A DNA stretch of 64,000 nt, from assembly GCA_963715055.1 (NCBI GenBank), contig CAVQRB010000014.1:104634-168633 (forward strand), given 5' to 3'. A program made the translations under genes and the position numbers. The first letter of the stretch is position 1. Every line of letters begins with the position of its first letter. This stretch comes from CAVQRB01 sp963715055 (GTDB taxonomy: Bacteria > Pseudomonadota > Alphaproteobacteria > Rhodobacterales > Rhodobacteraceae). Positions 56,086-64,000 of the stretch are shown here, piece after piece. The notes under the pieces are model-generated. The model was given only the letters and a program-made list of their open reading frames with translations, was not told the DNA's origin and did not search any database.

Positions 56086-57766
56086 TTACAGAGCGGCGAA
56101 GGCGTCGCGCTGCTCTGTCCAGATGGGTGAGAAGGCATGACGCTTCAGCCAGTCGGATGTCATGCCAACAGGCTGTCGGCCTTCGCGGACGGCTCTGATG
56201 ATGTCAGGCGCCAGGAACGCCAGTTCGATGAGTTGCTGAACACGGCGTTTCGAGACGCATTCGGCCTCGGCGATCTCAGCAAAGGTCTTGCCCGACCGGA
56301 CCAGATCAAAATACCGATGCGCGCGGGCGATGTTGCGCAGCAGAGTTGCATCGATCTCCGGCTGTGCGTCGCCGATGATGAGCTTGGTTTCCACGCCGCG
56401 CTTGCGATGCTGGAACGGGCTGAGGTGACGGTCAGCAGGTCTTCTACGATGCGCGCCGCATCCACATCAAGAGACTAGCGAGATGCTCGCCTGACAAGGC
56501 GATGCGGATGTCGCCGGGCGCGATATCGATGCGGTCGACCAGTTCAAGACAGTGGCGTATCGCATCTTTGACAGCGGCAGTGTCGCTTTCGCGACAGTTC
56601 GGACAAGCGCGCTCCGACCCCGACGGTTTCGTCGGCGGTCGCGTCACACAAGATGCCTGCGCGCACCTCCGGTTGTTTCAGATGACGCCGGACCAGATCA
56701 GCGACCTTGTCTTCCAACTCCGCTGCTGGCAACCGCCACCCCGATGGATCACGCGGTGCCGTTCCGCGGACCAGCCGATGCGACACGTAGTATCTGAGTT
56801 TGCGGCCCTTCGCCGTCTTCGAATGGCTTGGGGTCAGACGATCCCCGGTCTGATCGTAGATCTTGCCGGCCAGCGGCGAAGCTGATGCTTTGGCGCCCTT
56901 GCGGTTCCGCTTCGTGAAGGTTCGATCCTTTGCCGCATCCGATCTGCAGCTGATCCTGGATGCTGTCCCAGACCTCCGGGTCTATCAGCGGCGGATGCTG
57001 CCCGGGATAGACTGTCGCGTGATGCCGGATGCGACCGGCATAGACCGGGTTGGTCAGGATGTAGTGTATGTGCCCATAGCTGAAGGATGCCCCACCTTTC
57101 ACCCTGCCCGAGATCAGCGTTCGGACTGGTGTCTTCAGGCCAAGCGCGTCTACGGTTTCTTTGACGACGCGCGTGTTGCGATGCTCGAGGTATAGATCAT
57201 AGATCGTGCGGATCACTTCCGCATCCGGCTCGGCGATCTTCAAGGACCGGCCGGCGGCGGCATAGCCCAGCGGCACCGTCGCACCCATCCACAGACCCTT
57301 TCTTCTTAGAAGCGGCGATCTTGTCGCGGATGCGCTCGGCCGTCACTTCGCGTTCGAACTGGGCAAAGCTCAAAAGCATGTTCAGCGTCAACCGCCCCAT
57401 GCTGGTGGCGGTGTTGAACGACTGCGTGACCGAGACAAACGACGTGCCCGCGGCATCCAGCCGTTCGACCATCTTGGCGAAGTCCGCCAGCGATCGCGTG
57501 AGCCGGTCGATCTTGTAGACGAGGATCTGATCGACGGCTCCGCGATCGATGTCAGCGAGCAGCCGCTGCAACCCGGGTCTTTCCATGCTGCCCCCGGAGA
57601 GACCGCCATCATCATACCGCTCTGGCAGCAGCACCCAGCCTTCGGCTTTCTGGCTGGAGATGTAGGCGGCACAGGCCTCGTACTGCGCATCGAGTGAGTT
57701 GAACTCCTGTTCCAGCCCCTCCTCCGAGCTTTTGCGGGTATAGATGGCACAGCGGATCTTCTTCAT
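56086..57766 (-). pseudogene. Serine recombinase with several frameshifts
   Basis: N-terminal resolvase domain MKKIRCAIYTRKSSEEGLEQ with DGGLSGGSMERPGL, KIDRLTRSLADF and FAQFEREVTAERIRDK. The recombinase and zinc-ribbon region follow: VYAGRIRHHATVYPGQHP and YYVSHRLVRGTAPRD. The tail is VETKLIIGDAQPEIDATLLR to RDAFAAL. Frameshifts: +1 near 57295, +1 near 56953, +1 near 56590, then two minus-1 changes near 56480 and 56432. Intact, it would be about 560 residues. It overlaps the DUF2924 gene by ATGA, so it was an operon. Confidence 0.87.
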
Positions 57767-58201
57767 GCGTCAGCCCCTGCCCTGCCGTTGAGGCCAAAGA
57801 ACCGCGGCCCCGACCAGCTGGTGCCGGTGATCTGAAGCGCGATGGCCGACAGGGATTTGAAGTGGTCGCCGTTCATTACGAAACCGTCTTCTTGAACTTC
57901 CACCTGATACCGCCGGCCATTCCATTCGCGTACCAACTGCGTACCGGGTTTGATCACGGGTGTGGGTGCTCTGACCTCCTTGCCACCAGCAGCGGACTTC
58001 AGTGCGCGTTTCACGTCTGTCGTCAGCCCGCCGAACGCCCGAGCATTGCGCATCCCAGATCAGCGCCTTGCGCATGAAGATCATCGACAGGAAGTGTGGC
58101 GGGGCGTCGCCAAACGCCTCCGCCCAGGCCACGCGCAGGGCGGCCCGGTCCATCTGACCGAGATCTGCCCAACGCGCGGCTATGTCCGCATTGTCCGCCA
58201 T
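57763..58201 (-). pseudogene. DUF2924 protein, frameshifted
   Basis: N-terminal half MADNADIAARWADLGQMDRA to ALIWDAQC reads in one frame to about 58045; the C-terminal half GGLTTDVKRALKSAAGGKEV and RYQVEVQEDGFVMNG with SLSAIALQITGTSWSGPRFF lies in the next frame (one extra base). DUF2924 proteins are usually coded with recombinases. Overlaps both neighbours by ATGA. Confidence 0.82.
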
Positions 58202-58433
58202 CAGGCGGCATCCGCCGGCTGGGCCGTGATGCGGTAGCTGAGCGGCTTGCCCTCTCCCGTCTTCTCGGCGGAAATCTCGAACCCCGCCTTGCGCAGGCCC
58301 GTCAGCGCCGCCCGCGTCGTATGCGACTGCCAGCCGAGCTTCTCGCTGATCGTGGCGACATCCACCCCGGCTTTGCGGGTCAGCATCTGGATCAGCTGCG
58401 CTTTCTTGGTTTTGGTTTGGTCTGCTTTGTCAT
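58201..58433 (-). pseudogene. DUF3489 protein, frameshifted
   Basis: Starts at ATG 58433 as MTKQTKPKPRKRS, then one base is missing near 58415. The remainder reads KAQLIQMLTRKAGVDVATIS, EKLGWQSHTTRAALTGLRKA and GEGKPLSYRITA, a winged-helix DUF3489 protein of about 76 residues. The AAAACC runs may be the cause. First gene of the DUF3489-DUF2924-recombinase module. Confidence 0.8.
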
Positions 58434-58612
58434 CTGGTCTTCTCCATTTTGTTCAGGCAGGACCGAAGTGATCCTGCTACTGAGCAGAGCCCGGAAACCC
58501 GGGCGGAGAAGGCGGCACACAGCGCCAGGTGCGTCGCGACACGGACAGTACCGCTCTGTTTGGCGCGCAAGTCCAGTGGAAATATGGCCGCTTAAGGTGG
58601 AAAAGCAGTCGT

Positions 58613-58647
58613 CTGAGAAAATAGTCAGATGACCGAGTTCGACCCCA
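58613..58647 (+). repeat. Dispersed repeat copy A
   Basis: About 35 bp, shares CTGAG, AAAATAG and GATGACCG with copy C, and CAGATGACCG with copy B. Same orientation as the others. Confidence 0.6.
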
Positions 58648-58748
58648 TCTCGCACCTTGGACTTCGGCACAACATTAGTCGCGATAGGCGGAACCGAGAC
58701 CCGCGCCGCGCTCAGCGCCGAGTTCCGCACTGCCGATGAAGGGTTCAT

Positions 58749-58785
58749 CTGAGCAGAGCACTCAGATGACCGGGTTGAGCTCAAG
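58749..58785 (+). repeat. Dispersed repeat copy B
   Basis: About 37 bp, CTGAG at the left, CAGATGACCGGGTTGAGCTC in the core. It lies about 100 bp after copy A and 70 bp before the CrtA-like gene start. Confidence 0.55.
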
Positions 58786-58855
58786 CGACTGGGTCGAAGT
58801 ATTTGACTTCGCCGGAAGCATGGTATCGACTTCAAAAAAAGCGGAGGGCCTTAGC

Positions 58856-59563
58856 ATGGTCGAAGTCGGCTGGATTACATTTCATCGCTGGTTCTTCGAT
58901 TCTGAACAGGCGGCCGGCGCTTTGACGCTTCCCGCACCAGAGGGCGCGGCGTGGTGGCATTTCGGCCCCGACAGCCCGATCGGACCCGATGGGCTCCGGA
59001 CCGGACGCGGCCGCTCCTGGGCTGGGGCTGGTTTTTTCGCGGATCAAACCGCAGCGGATTGCGTGCTGGACGACCCTGTGGCGCAGTTTCCGGACCTTCC
59101 GGCACATGGGGAAGCTTTCCATTGCCTGTTGCGACCCATCCGCTTTTCGGGCGACTGTCGATGGCTATCCGGAGCCAACGCGACGCTTGCCGTGGCGGAG
59201 GCAGATTCCGGCGGACCTGCGGTCGTTTTGACCTCGGCAGGCTATGACGACATGGGGCCCGAACAGACTGCGCGCAAGCGCGACTTCCGCGAAAACGTGG
59301 ACCGGGTCCGCGCATGGTACGACGAGATCGACGGCAATATCGTCAATGGGAACTTCGCAACCGGCACGGACGGCATGACCTTTTCCCTCTGGCGTAGCGA
59401 CGATGCCCTGCGAGCCGGCGCGTATGGGCCAGGACTGCACCGGGCGCAGCTTGACCGGCAGAAAGCGGAACGCCTCGCGGATCGCACCTCCTATACGCGC
59501 ACACGGCTCCTCCGCCATACTGGCACCTGGGACGGCCGCGATCCGCTGACAGAGGTCGCCTGA
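58856..59563 (+). CDS. Spheroidene-monooxygenase (CrtA)-like protein
   Basis: 235 residues from MVEVGWITFHRWFF. The C-terminal section MTFSLWRSDDALRAGAYGPG and RLLRHTGTWDGRDPL resembles the end of CrtA and related heme-dependent or DUF3291-like monooxygenases. The start has CGGAGGG 8 nt upstream; the frame is open upstream to 58736. No carotenoid genes are nearby, so the role cannot be named. Lies within the accessory region. Confidence 0.65.
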   Translation: MVEVGWITFHRWFFDSEQAAGALTLPAPEGAAWWHFGPDSPIGPDGLRTGRGRSWAGAGFFADQTAADCVLDDPVAQFPDLPAHGEAFHCLLRPIRFSGDCRWLSGANATLAVAEADSGGPAVVLTSAGYDDMGPEQTARKRDFRENVDRVRAWYDEIDGNIVNGNFATGTDGMTFSLWRSDDALRAGAYGPGLHRAQLDRQKAERLADRTSYTRTRLLRHTGTWDGRDPLTEVA

Positions 59564-59752
59564 CACGCGATTGTCCGAGGCCCATCCTCTAACGGTTTGC
59601 GATCGTTGCTTCATTTCTTTGTCGCATCGCAGATAAGGGACAGCCATACTGCCGTTGCGGAGACCGGTTCGAATCTGTCTGACACCACCGGAATGGGGGA
59701 CGTGCCTCGACTGCAAAGAGACTATGATCAGGCGGGTGACGAAGGAGGACGT

Positions 59753-60169
59753 ATGTCTGAAGCTGCTCCACACAGTGCTCCTGCCGAGGTCCTTGTGAAC
59801 CACCGGCAGCGGGGTGACGCTTATGCATCGAGTGACTTGGAGGCTTACCTCTCCAGCTATTGGGACGACGCACACGTGGTGATCGATGGCGCGTCATACG
59901 ACATAGCAGCCCTCAGGAGCGCCATGGTCTCCTTCTTCGAGTCAGGGGGCGGCCCTGTCTTGATCGATCTGCCAGAGCCCACCTACATCAACATCGGCCC
60001 CTCAGGCGATGCGGTGGTCACTAGCTTCACCTGGCGCGAGCGATTGCGGACGAGGGAGGGAACGGAGCAGGACCTGGAATACTCCGAGAGCGACGTATGG
60101 ATTAGACGAAACGGCCAGTGGCGGCTCGTTCTTGCCCATCTGAACTGCGTGCAAACCGACAACGACTAG
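59753..60169 (+). CDS. NTF2-like (SnoaL/DUF4440) protein
   Basis: 138 residues with AEVLVNHRQRGDAYASSDLE, YLSSYWDDAHVVIDG and WIRRNGQWRLVLAHL, a cone-shaped NTF2 fold. GGAGG lies 6 nt before ATG 59753. Its TAG stop touches the edge of an IS5-family scar at about 60169, so the C-terminus may be cut short by insertion. Likely ligand-binding; no substrate visible. Confidence 0.75.
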   Translation: MSEAAPHSAPAEVLVNHRQRGDAYASSDLEAYLSSYWDDAHVVIDGASYDIAALRSAMVSFFESGGGPVLIDLPEPTYINIGPSGDAVVTSFTWRERLRTREGTEQDLEYSESDVWIRRNGQWRLVLAHLNCVQTDND

Positions 60170-60303
60170 GGTCAGGACTCACAACCAGAACATGACGGTG
60201 GCTGCGATGCAGATGGCTGACAGGAAGAGGTCGGCGCATCTGTCGTAGCGGGTTGCGATCCGGCGCCAGTCCTTCAAGCGAGCGAAGAGGTTAACCGCTT
60301 CAT
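60168..60303 (-). mobile_element. IS5-family transposase C-terminal remnant with IS end
   Basis: Read on the minus strand it encodes FARLKDWRRIATRYDRCADL to AATVMFWL and TGA at 60181-60179, the C-terminus of an IS5-family (IS427-like) transposase. The flank GGGTCAGGACTC at 60169-60180 fits an IS terminal repeat. The 5' two-thirds are absent. It adjoins the NTF2-like gene at one side and the tRNA-Gly piece at the other. Confidence 0.75.
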
Positions 60304-60319
60304 TTGGAGCCCCGGCAGC

Positions 60320-60364
60320 TTGCCAAGGTTAGGGTCGGGCGCTCGAATCGCCTCGCCCGCTCCA
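60320..60364 (+). other. 3' fragment of a tRNA-Gly(GCC) gene, candidate attachment site
   Basis: 45 nt equal to the 3' part of alphaproteobacterial tRNA-Gly(GCC) from the anticodon loop TTGCCAA through the GGTTA stem strand, T arm and CGCCCGC plus TCCA end. One change: invariant T54 is C (GCTCGAAT). The 5' half is missing, and the break is at the anticodon loop, the common crossover point for tyrosine-integrase elements. It is not a functional tRNA. Confidence 0.75.
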
Positions 60365-60730
60365 AATTTACCAAAGCCTTACAGTTGTTTAGCTGAAAAC
60401 ATCTGTTCCCGACAGTGGTCATTCGTGTAACATGCGGCGAAAGCCAGGTGAGAGCCGATTGTGTTGAAAAACACCGAATTTTGGATATCGAATTTTTCTG
60501 AAAATTGCCCGTGATACCAAAAAGTCGGATAAGATCGTTCGTGAGGCGCAGTGAGCTGGCACATGATCGGCAGAAGCCCAATTTGGCCGAACCCCTCGCC
60601 TCAAAAAGCTGGCTGCGCTCTATGGCGATAAATTTCGTCGATTTCGCCAAAAATGGAGTTTTTCAACAAAATAAGCCCGAAGCCGCCATTTATCCGACCA
60701 TGGCTTGCCGCTCCGCAGCAAGGTATGGGC
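60365..60730. other. A+T-rich stretch without a supportable gene
   Basis: Frames are open on both strands but show no known domain or convincing ribosome site, and they run across the inverted-repeat element. Treated as noncoding. Confidence 0.55.
60462..60668. mobile_element. MITE-like 207-bp element
   Basis: Bounded by perfect 11-bp inverted repeats, TGTTGAAAAAC at 60462-60472 and GTTTTTCAACA at 60658-60668, with partial further symmetry. The interior has no transposase-coding frame. It resembles the ends of Rhodobacterales insertion elements, so it may be a deletion derivative. Confidence 0.55.
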
Positions 60731-61678
60731 CTACAGCCGCTCAAGCCTGCATTGGGTCAGCAAGCGTTCTGCATCCGCGCGCTCGAAGAGTGCGGTTCCC
60801 TCGCTGCTGACCGTCGCGCTGGCTGCCGCTACTCCCCATAGAAGCGCTTGCTCGGCCTGGGCTCCACGCGCAAGCGATAGTGTGAACGCGCCAACCAGCG
60901 CATCCCCAGCTCCAACCTTACTGCGGACCGGTACCTTCGGGGCAACGCAAAAGTACTTTTGGTCGCCATTGACCATGACAGAACCCTCTGAGCCATGCCC
61001 GGAAACCACAATCCGCGCAACACTGCGCGCAATTAGGTGTTCGCAGAAAGCGAGATTGTCGGCGACTGTCCGCATCGGGCGACCTGTCGCTTTTTCCATT
61101 TCGCTGCGGTCAAGCCGTAAAACGTCCAAGGGGGAAGCGGGTGAGTTGATCAGGTGCAACAGCGGCGCTTTGGACGTATCGACGACCAGACGTCCATTGG
61201 AGCGCGATACAATCGCCTGCACTTTTGAGGGAAAATCGTCTGGAAGACCATGAGCTGCGCCACCACTCAATACGACGAACCCGCCCTGAGGCGCGGTCTC
61301 GGAGACTAGGTCCAGGATCATCTGCGCTTCATTTTCGCTCACCGGTTCCCCGGGCAGCGTAAAACGAAACTGCTCTCCCGATGACGCGTCGGTAACTGCC
61401 AGGCTGTAACCCGTTTCACCGGCAACCCGGCATTTCACCGTCGGAACATTTTCCGCTTCCAGCAATGCTAATAGACGGTCACCCATTGTTCCGCCAACTA
61501 CGACCAAAGCCCTAACGCTTCCGTCCAACTTTAAGATCGAACGTGCGACATTCACGCCGCCACCACCCGGATCAATCCGCGGCTTCTCACAATACAGTTT
61601 GGGACCCGGTTCTACATGTTCGGTAGAGGTTGCATAATCGACAGCCGGCTTCAGCGTGATCGTAAGGACTTCGGGCAC
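60731..61678 (-). CDS. PfkB-family 1-phosphofructokinase/hexose kinase
   Basis: 315 residues, GTG start at 61678 with AAGGGAAG upstream. Ribokinase-fold marks are GGGGVNVARSI at the N-terminus and the catalytic KVGAGDALVGAF near residue 255. It phosphorylates a sugar phosphate or tagatose-type sugar. Single gene at the end of the accessory region. Confidence 0.87.
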   Translation of the reverse strand: MPEVLTITLKPAVDYATSTEHVEPGPKLYCEKPRIDPGGGGVNVARSILKLDGSVRALVVVGGTMGDRLLALLEAENVPTVKCRVAGETGYSLAVTDASSGEQFRFTLPGEPVSENEAQMILDLVSETAPQGGFVVLSGGAAHGLPDDFPSKVQAIVSRSNGRLVVDTSKAPLLHLINSPASPLDVLRLDRSEMEKATGRPMRTVADNLAFCEHLIARSVARIVVSGHGSEGSVMVNGDQKYFCVAPKVPVRSKVGAGDALVGAFTLSLARGAQAEQALLWGVAAASATVSSEGTALFERADAERLLTQCRLERL

Positions 61679-61920
61679 GAGGGCTTCCCTTAATTTCGGT
61701 GGTTACTATCGCAATGGCAGCTTACCATGATGAAGCCGTACTCTGAGTAAAATAGCCGGATGACCGCGTTGAGCCCAAAGGCGTTGTTTGCATTAAGCGC
61801 AGCGAAGGTTGCTCAGCGCGGGCAGATGGCGGTAGGCCCGGTCATGCGCGCGGCTGGTCTGTGTTGAGCGCTCGGGAGGCATGCGCTGTTTCTGATCACA
61901 AGCGAACGCCCGGTCAACGC
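61679..61920. other. Gap holding dispersed-repeat copy C
   Basis: About 240 bp between the PfkB start and the cyclase stop. It includes the repeat at 61743-61779; nothing else recognised. Confidence 0.6.
61743..61779 (+). repeat. Dispersed repeat copy C
   Basis: About 37 bp, CTGAGTAAAATAG then GGATGACCGCGTTGAGCC. Closest to copy A in its left half and to copy B in its right half. Confidence 0.6.
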
Positions 61921-63799
61921 CTATTCGGGCAACCCGGCAAGGCGCAAGAGACCGGTTAGGTGCTCCAGTGCCTCGGGCTTGCCGTAGGGCGCGATGAAGG
62001 GGATGTCGCGCAGGCGCAACTCGGGCTGCAATAGCAGCGCCTCTTCGATTTCCCAGCGTGCATCTTCGACGCGTTCCAATCCCATGTAGGTCGCAGCCAG
62101 GAACAGACGTTGCCGCAGCGCCTCGGGGTTTCGTTCCAAGGCTTCCAGCCCCAGCTCCAGACTTCTCTCGTAGTTGCGCAGGCTGAACTGGATCTCGGAC
62201 ATGGCGTTCAGATAGGGGAACGGTGCACGGGGGTTTAGCCGCAAAGCATACTGAAAAGAAACTCCACCCGGCTTGCGGGTTTCCGGCGTAAAGTCTGTTC
62301 CAGCCCTGCAACCCGTACCCGTCGGCGTAATTCGGGTCGATCTGGACAGCGCGTTTGAACGCCGCTTCCGCTTCCGCGTATTCGCGGCGGAACATGTGCA
62401 CAAGTCCGAGCGATGTATAAACCTGCGGCAGGTCCGGGTCGATCTCGACCGCCTCGAGTGCGATCCGGTAACCCTGCTCCAGCACCTGCTCGTTATCAAG
62501 AAGCGCGACGCCGGCGCGGTTCGTGTAGGTGGTGGCGAGCAAAGCCTTGGCCAGTGCGAAATCAGGATCGATGCGCAGGGCGCGCAGCAGAAAGGCTTGC
62601 CCATTCCTGCGGGCGTCTTCGTTGAAGCGCCAGATCTCCTCCCAGGCGCGCAGGTAGAGATCATAAGCGTCGAGGCTGTCGGTATAGTGTTTCGACAACC
62701 GGCGCCTTTCTTCCTGCGACAGCTCAACCTGAAGCGCGCCGATGATCTGGGTGGTCACATCGTCCTGCAGCGCGAAGAGGTCCTCGAACTCGCGGTCAAG
62801 CCGCGCGCCCCACAGCTGGATGCCGTTCTGGGCGTCGGTCAGGTTGGCGCTGATCCTCACTTTCCTGCCCGACCGCTGGACCGACCCCGCCACGACGTAG
62901 CGCACCCCGAGTTCCGCCCCGACCGAGCGCGCATCCATAGACTCGCCGCGGTCACGGAACGAGAAGGAGGTGTTGCGCGCGATCACCAGAAGACCGCTCA
63001 CCTTGCTCAGGTCCGAGATCAGGCTGTCTGCCATGCCGTCGCTGAAATAGTTTTGCTCGGCGTCGCCCGACAGGTTCTCGAAGGGCATGACTGCGAGCGA
63101 CGGGCGACTTTCGGAGGCGAGCGACGCCACAGGCGGCACGGTCGGCGCCAGCATGTCGCGCACCTGCGGCACGAACCACCAAGCCGCGCCAAGCAGCACG
63201 ACCACCGCCACAAGGACAGCAGGCGCCAGCCGCCGCGGCACCGGCCGGGGTCTGTTCAAAACGCTATCGCCATCGCCATCGGTGATCTTGAAGACATGCA
63301 CAGGCTCGGGGATGTTCTTGACCCACTGCGGTCCGAGGTCTTTAAAGCCAACGCCGTCAAGGTCACGCAGCTGTGCCCGCGCGGCTCCGGCAATGAGTAT
63401 CGCGCCGGGCTCCGCCAAAGCTTCCAGCCGTGCCGCCACGTTCACTCCGTCCCCGTAAAGGTCGCCGTCCTGCACGATCACCTCGCCCAGGTTCACACCG
63501 ATGCGCACCTGCAGCGGTTCGTCCCCCGGCCGCGCGGCATTGAACGAGGCAAGCCCTTGTTGGATCGCGCGCGCCGCCAGCACCGCCCCCGTGACGCTGG
63601 GAAACTCGACCAGCGCTCCATCGCCCATCAGCTTGACCACACGTCCGCCATTGCCAGTGACGGCCCCGTCGAAGACCTCGCGTCGCGCGGCGGTGACACG
63701 GGCCAGTGTTCCAGCCTCGTTCGCCGCCATCTGGCGGCTGTAGCCGACAACATCCATTATCAGGATCGCGGTCAGGCGTTTCTCCACCGACTCGGGCAT
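61921..63799 (-). pseudogene. Class III adenylate cyclase with TPR domain, frameshifted
   Basis: The cyclase domain is at residues about 1-190 (ILIMDVVGYSRQM, LMGDGALVEFPS, VRIGVNLGEVIV and GDGVNVAARLEAL), then one membrane helix (APAVLVAVVVLLGAAWWF), a TolB-like region (LAVMPFENLSGDAEQNYFSD) and TPR repeats. One extra T in a T4 run (62254-62257) shifts the frame after WSFF; the true end is QYALRLNPRAPFPYL to RLAGLPE at 61921. Intact it is about 626 residues. Without the correction the protein ends with unrelated sequence at 61793. ATG 63799 has GGGAGG upstream. Confidence 0.83.
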
Positions 63800-64000
63800 C
63801 AGTCCTCCCATTTGCCAAGGAAAGCCTAATCGCAGCCCTTCCAGCAACCAAGCGGTTCTGGCAAATCCGAACCGGTAAGTGTGCAACGAATGACCCTGGT
63901 CGCGCAGCCATGCGCAGGCGATTTTTTGGTGGAGCTTGTATAGCCCCGCGATATTGACTCAGGGATTTCGTAAATCGGCAGTGTGCGGATGTTATACTTA
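63800..64000. other. Upstream region of the cyclase and window end
   Basis: About 200 bp with no complete gene; probably the promoter region of the cyclase gene and the start of what lies beyond the window. Confidence 0.5.

Larger units (their letters stand above)
58434..58855. other. Noncoding stretch with two dispersed-repeat copies
   Basis: About 420 bp with no convincing frame. It contains repeat copies A (58613-58647) and B (58749-58785) and otherwise nothing I can identify. Confidence 0.6.

Noticed and set aside
55726..60364. One element bounded by tRNA-Gln and tRNA-Gly as matched attachment sites
   Set aside because: The tRNA-Gln 3' end and the tRNA-Gly fragment are different sequences, so they are not paired att copies; they are probably traces of separate events.
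60300..60810. Open frames of about 60-116 codons around the tRNA-Gly piece and the inverted-repeat element
   Set aside because: They cross repeat and tRNA-derived DNA, have no family motifs, and the strands conflict.
56086..63799. A rule that all frameshifts are +1 insertions
   Set aside because: The first sites I looked at were +1, but the recombinase tail and DUF3489 need minus-1 changes, so no single direction holds.
1..64000. CRISPR arrays
   Set aside because: No run of equally spaced repeats is visible; the dispersed repeat has only three irregular copies.

Overview
The window looks like chromosomal DNA of a marine alphaproteobacterium of the order Rhodobacterales (Roseobacter-type). 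The evidence is the high G+C, ATGA stop/start overlaps throughout operons, homospermidine synthase, a PHB thiolase/reductase pair, a 45-residue aa3 oxidase subunit IV, ETF-quinone oxidoreductase, the mobA/mobB/moeA/fdhD group, and a dimethylglycine-dehydrogenase-type flavoprotein. The species cannot be named from the sequence alone.

Layout. 1-6.1 kb: hisC, homospermidine synthase, an A+T-richer Tat-exported amidohydrolase that looks acquired, rpsD with a clear terminator, and tag. 6.2-11.4 kb: an EAL protein, phaA-phaB, a 37-residue small gene, a LysR regulator and a DMT exporter. 11.4-18.1 kb: YdcH-like protein, tRNA methyltransferase, DUF2007, polyprenyl diphosphate synthase, ispE, a TPR protein and ETF-QO. 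18.2-20.8 kb: a frameshifted soxR with a SoxR-like operator, a VOC protein, greA and a frameshifted membrane protein. 20.8-26 kb: a tight molybdenum-cofactor operon (moeA fusion, mobB, mobA, fdhD) divergent from azlCD. 26-39.6 kb: lipoprotein, CoxIV, acyl-CoA dehydrogenase with MBL hydrolase, tsaC, yqgE, a DsbD-alpha-like protein, an RND efflux pair, moaB, lysE and a uracil-DNA glycosylase. 39.7-43.5 kb: pyrB, two small membrane proteins, a degenerate dihydroorotase, plsY and a 93-residue protein. 43.5-55.6 kb: an ectC with no ectA/ectB beside it, an AKR/DAO/DUF938 operon, then a minus-strand oxidative set (dimethylglycine-type dehydrogenase, GlcD-type flavoprotein, gamma-glutamyltransferase, 2-hydroxyacid dehydrogenase), an SH3 protein and a quinone oxidoreductase broken by an amber codon.

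From the tRNA-Gln gene at 55.7 kb onward the DNA is accessory. It holds a decayed module of DUF3489, DUF2924 and serine recombinase, each with frameshifts. It also holds a CrtA-like gene, an NTF2-like gene whose end abuts an IS5-family scar, a 45-nt 3' piece of a tRNA-Gly(GCC) gene that looks like an integration footprint, a ~207-bp inverted-repeat-bounded MITE-like element, a short dispersed repeat in three copies, a PfkB sugar kinase and a frameshifted adenylate cyclase/TPR protein.

Several genes outside the island also carry single-base disruptions (soxR, the gene after greA, the cyclase). Either some decay is real or the assembly contains indel errors; reads would decide. I found no CRISPR array, rRNA or complete prophage. 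The most unusual items are the lone ectC, the RNase-H-like/MoeA fusion, the catalytically degenerate dihydroorotase with its membrane-protein neighbours, and the layered integration scars between 55.7 and 61.8 kb.
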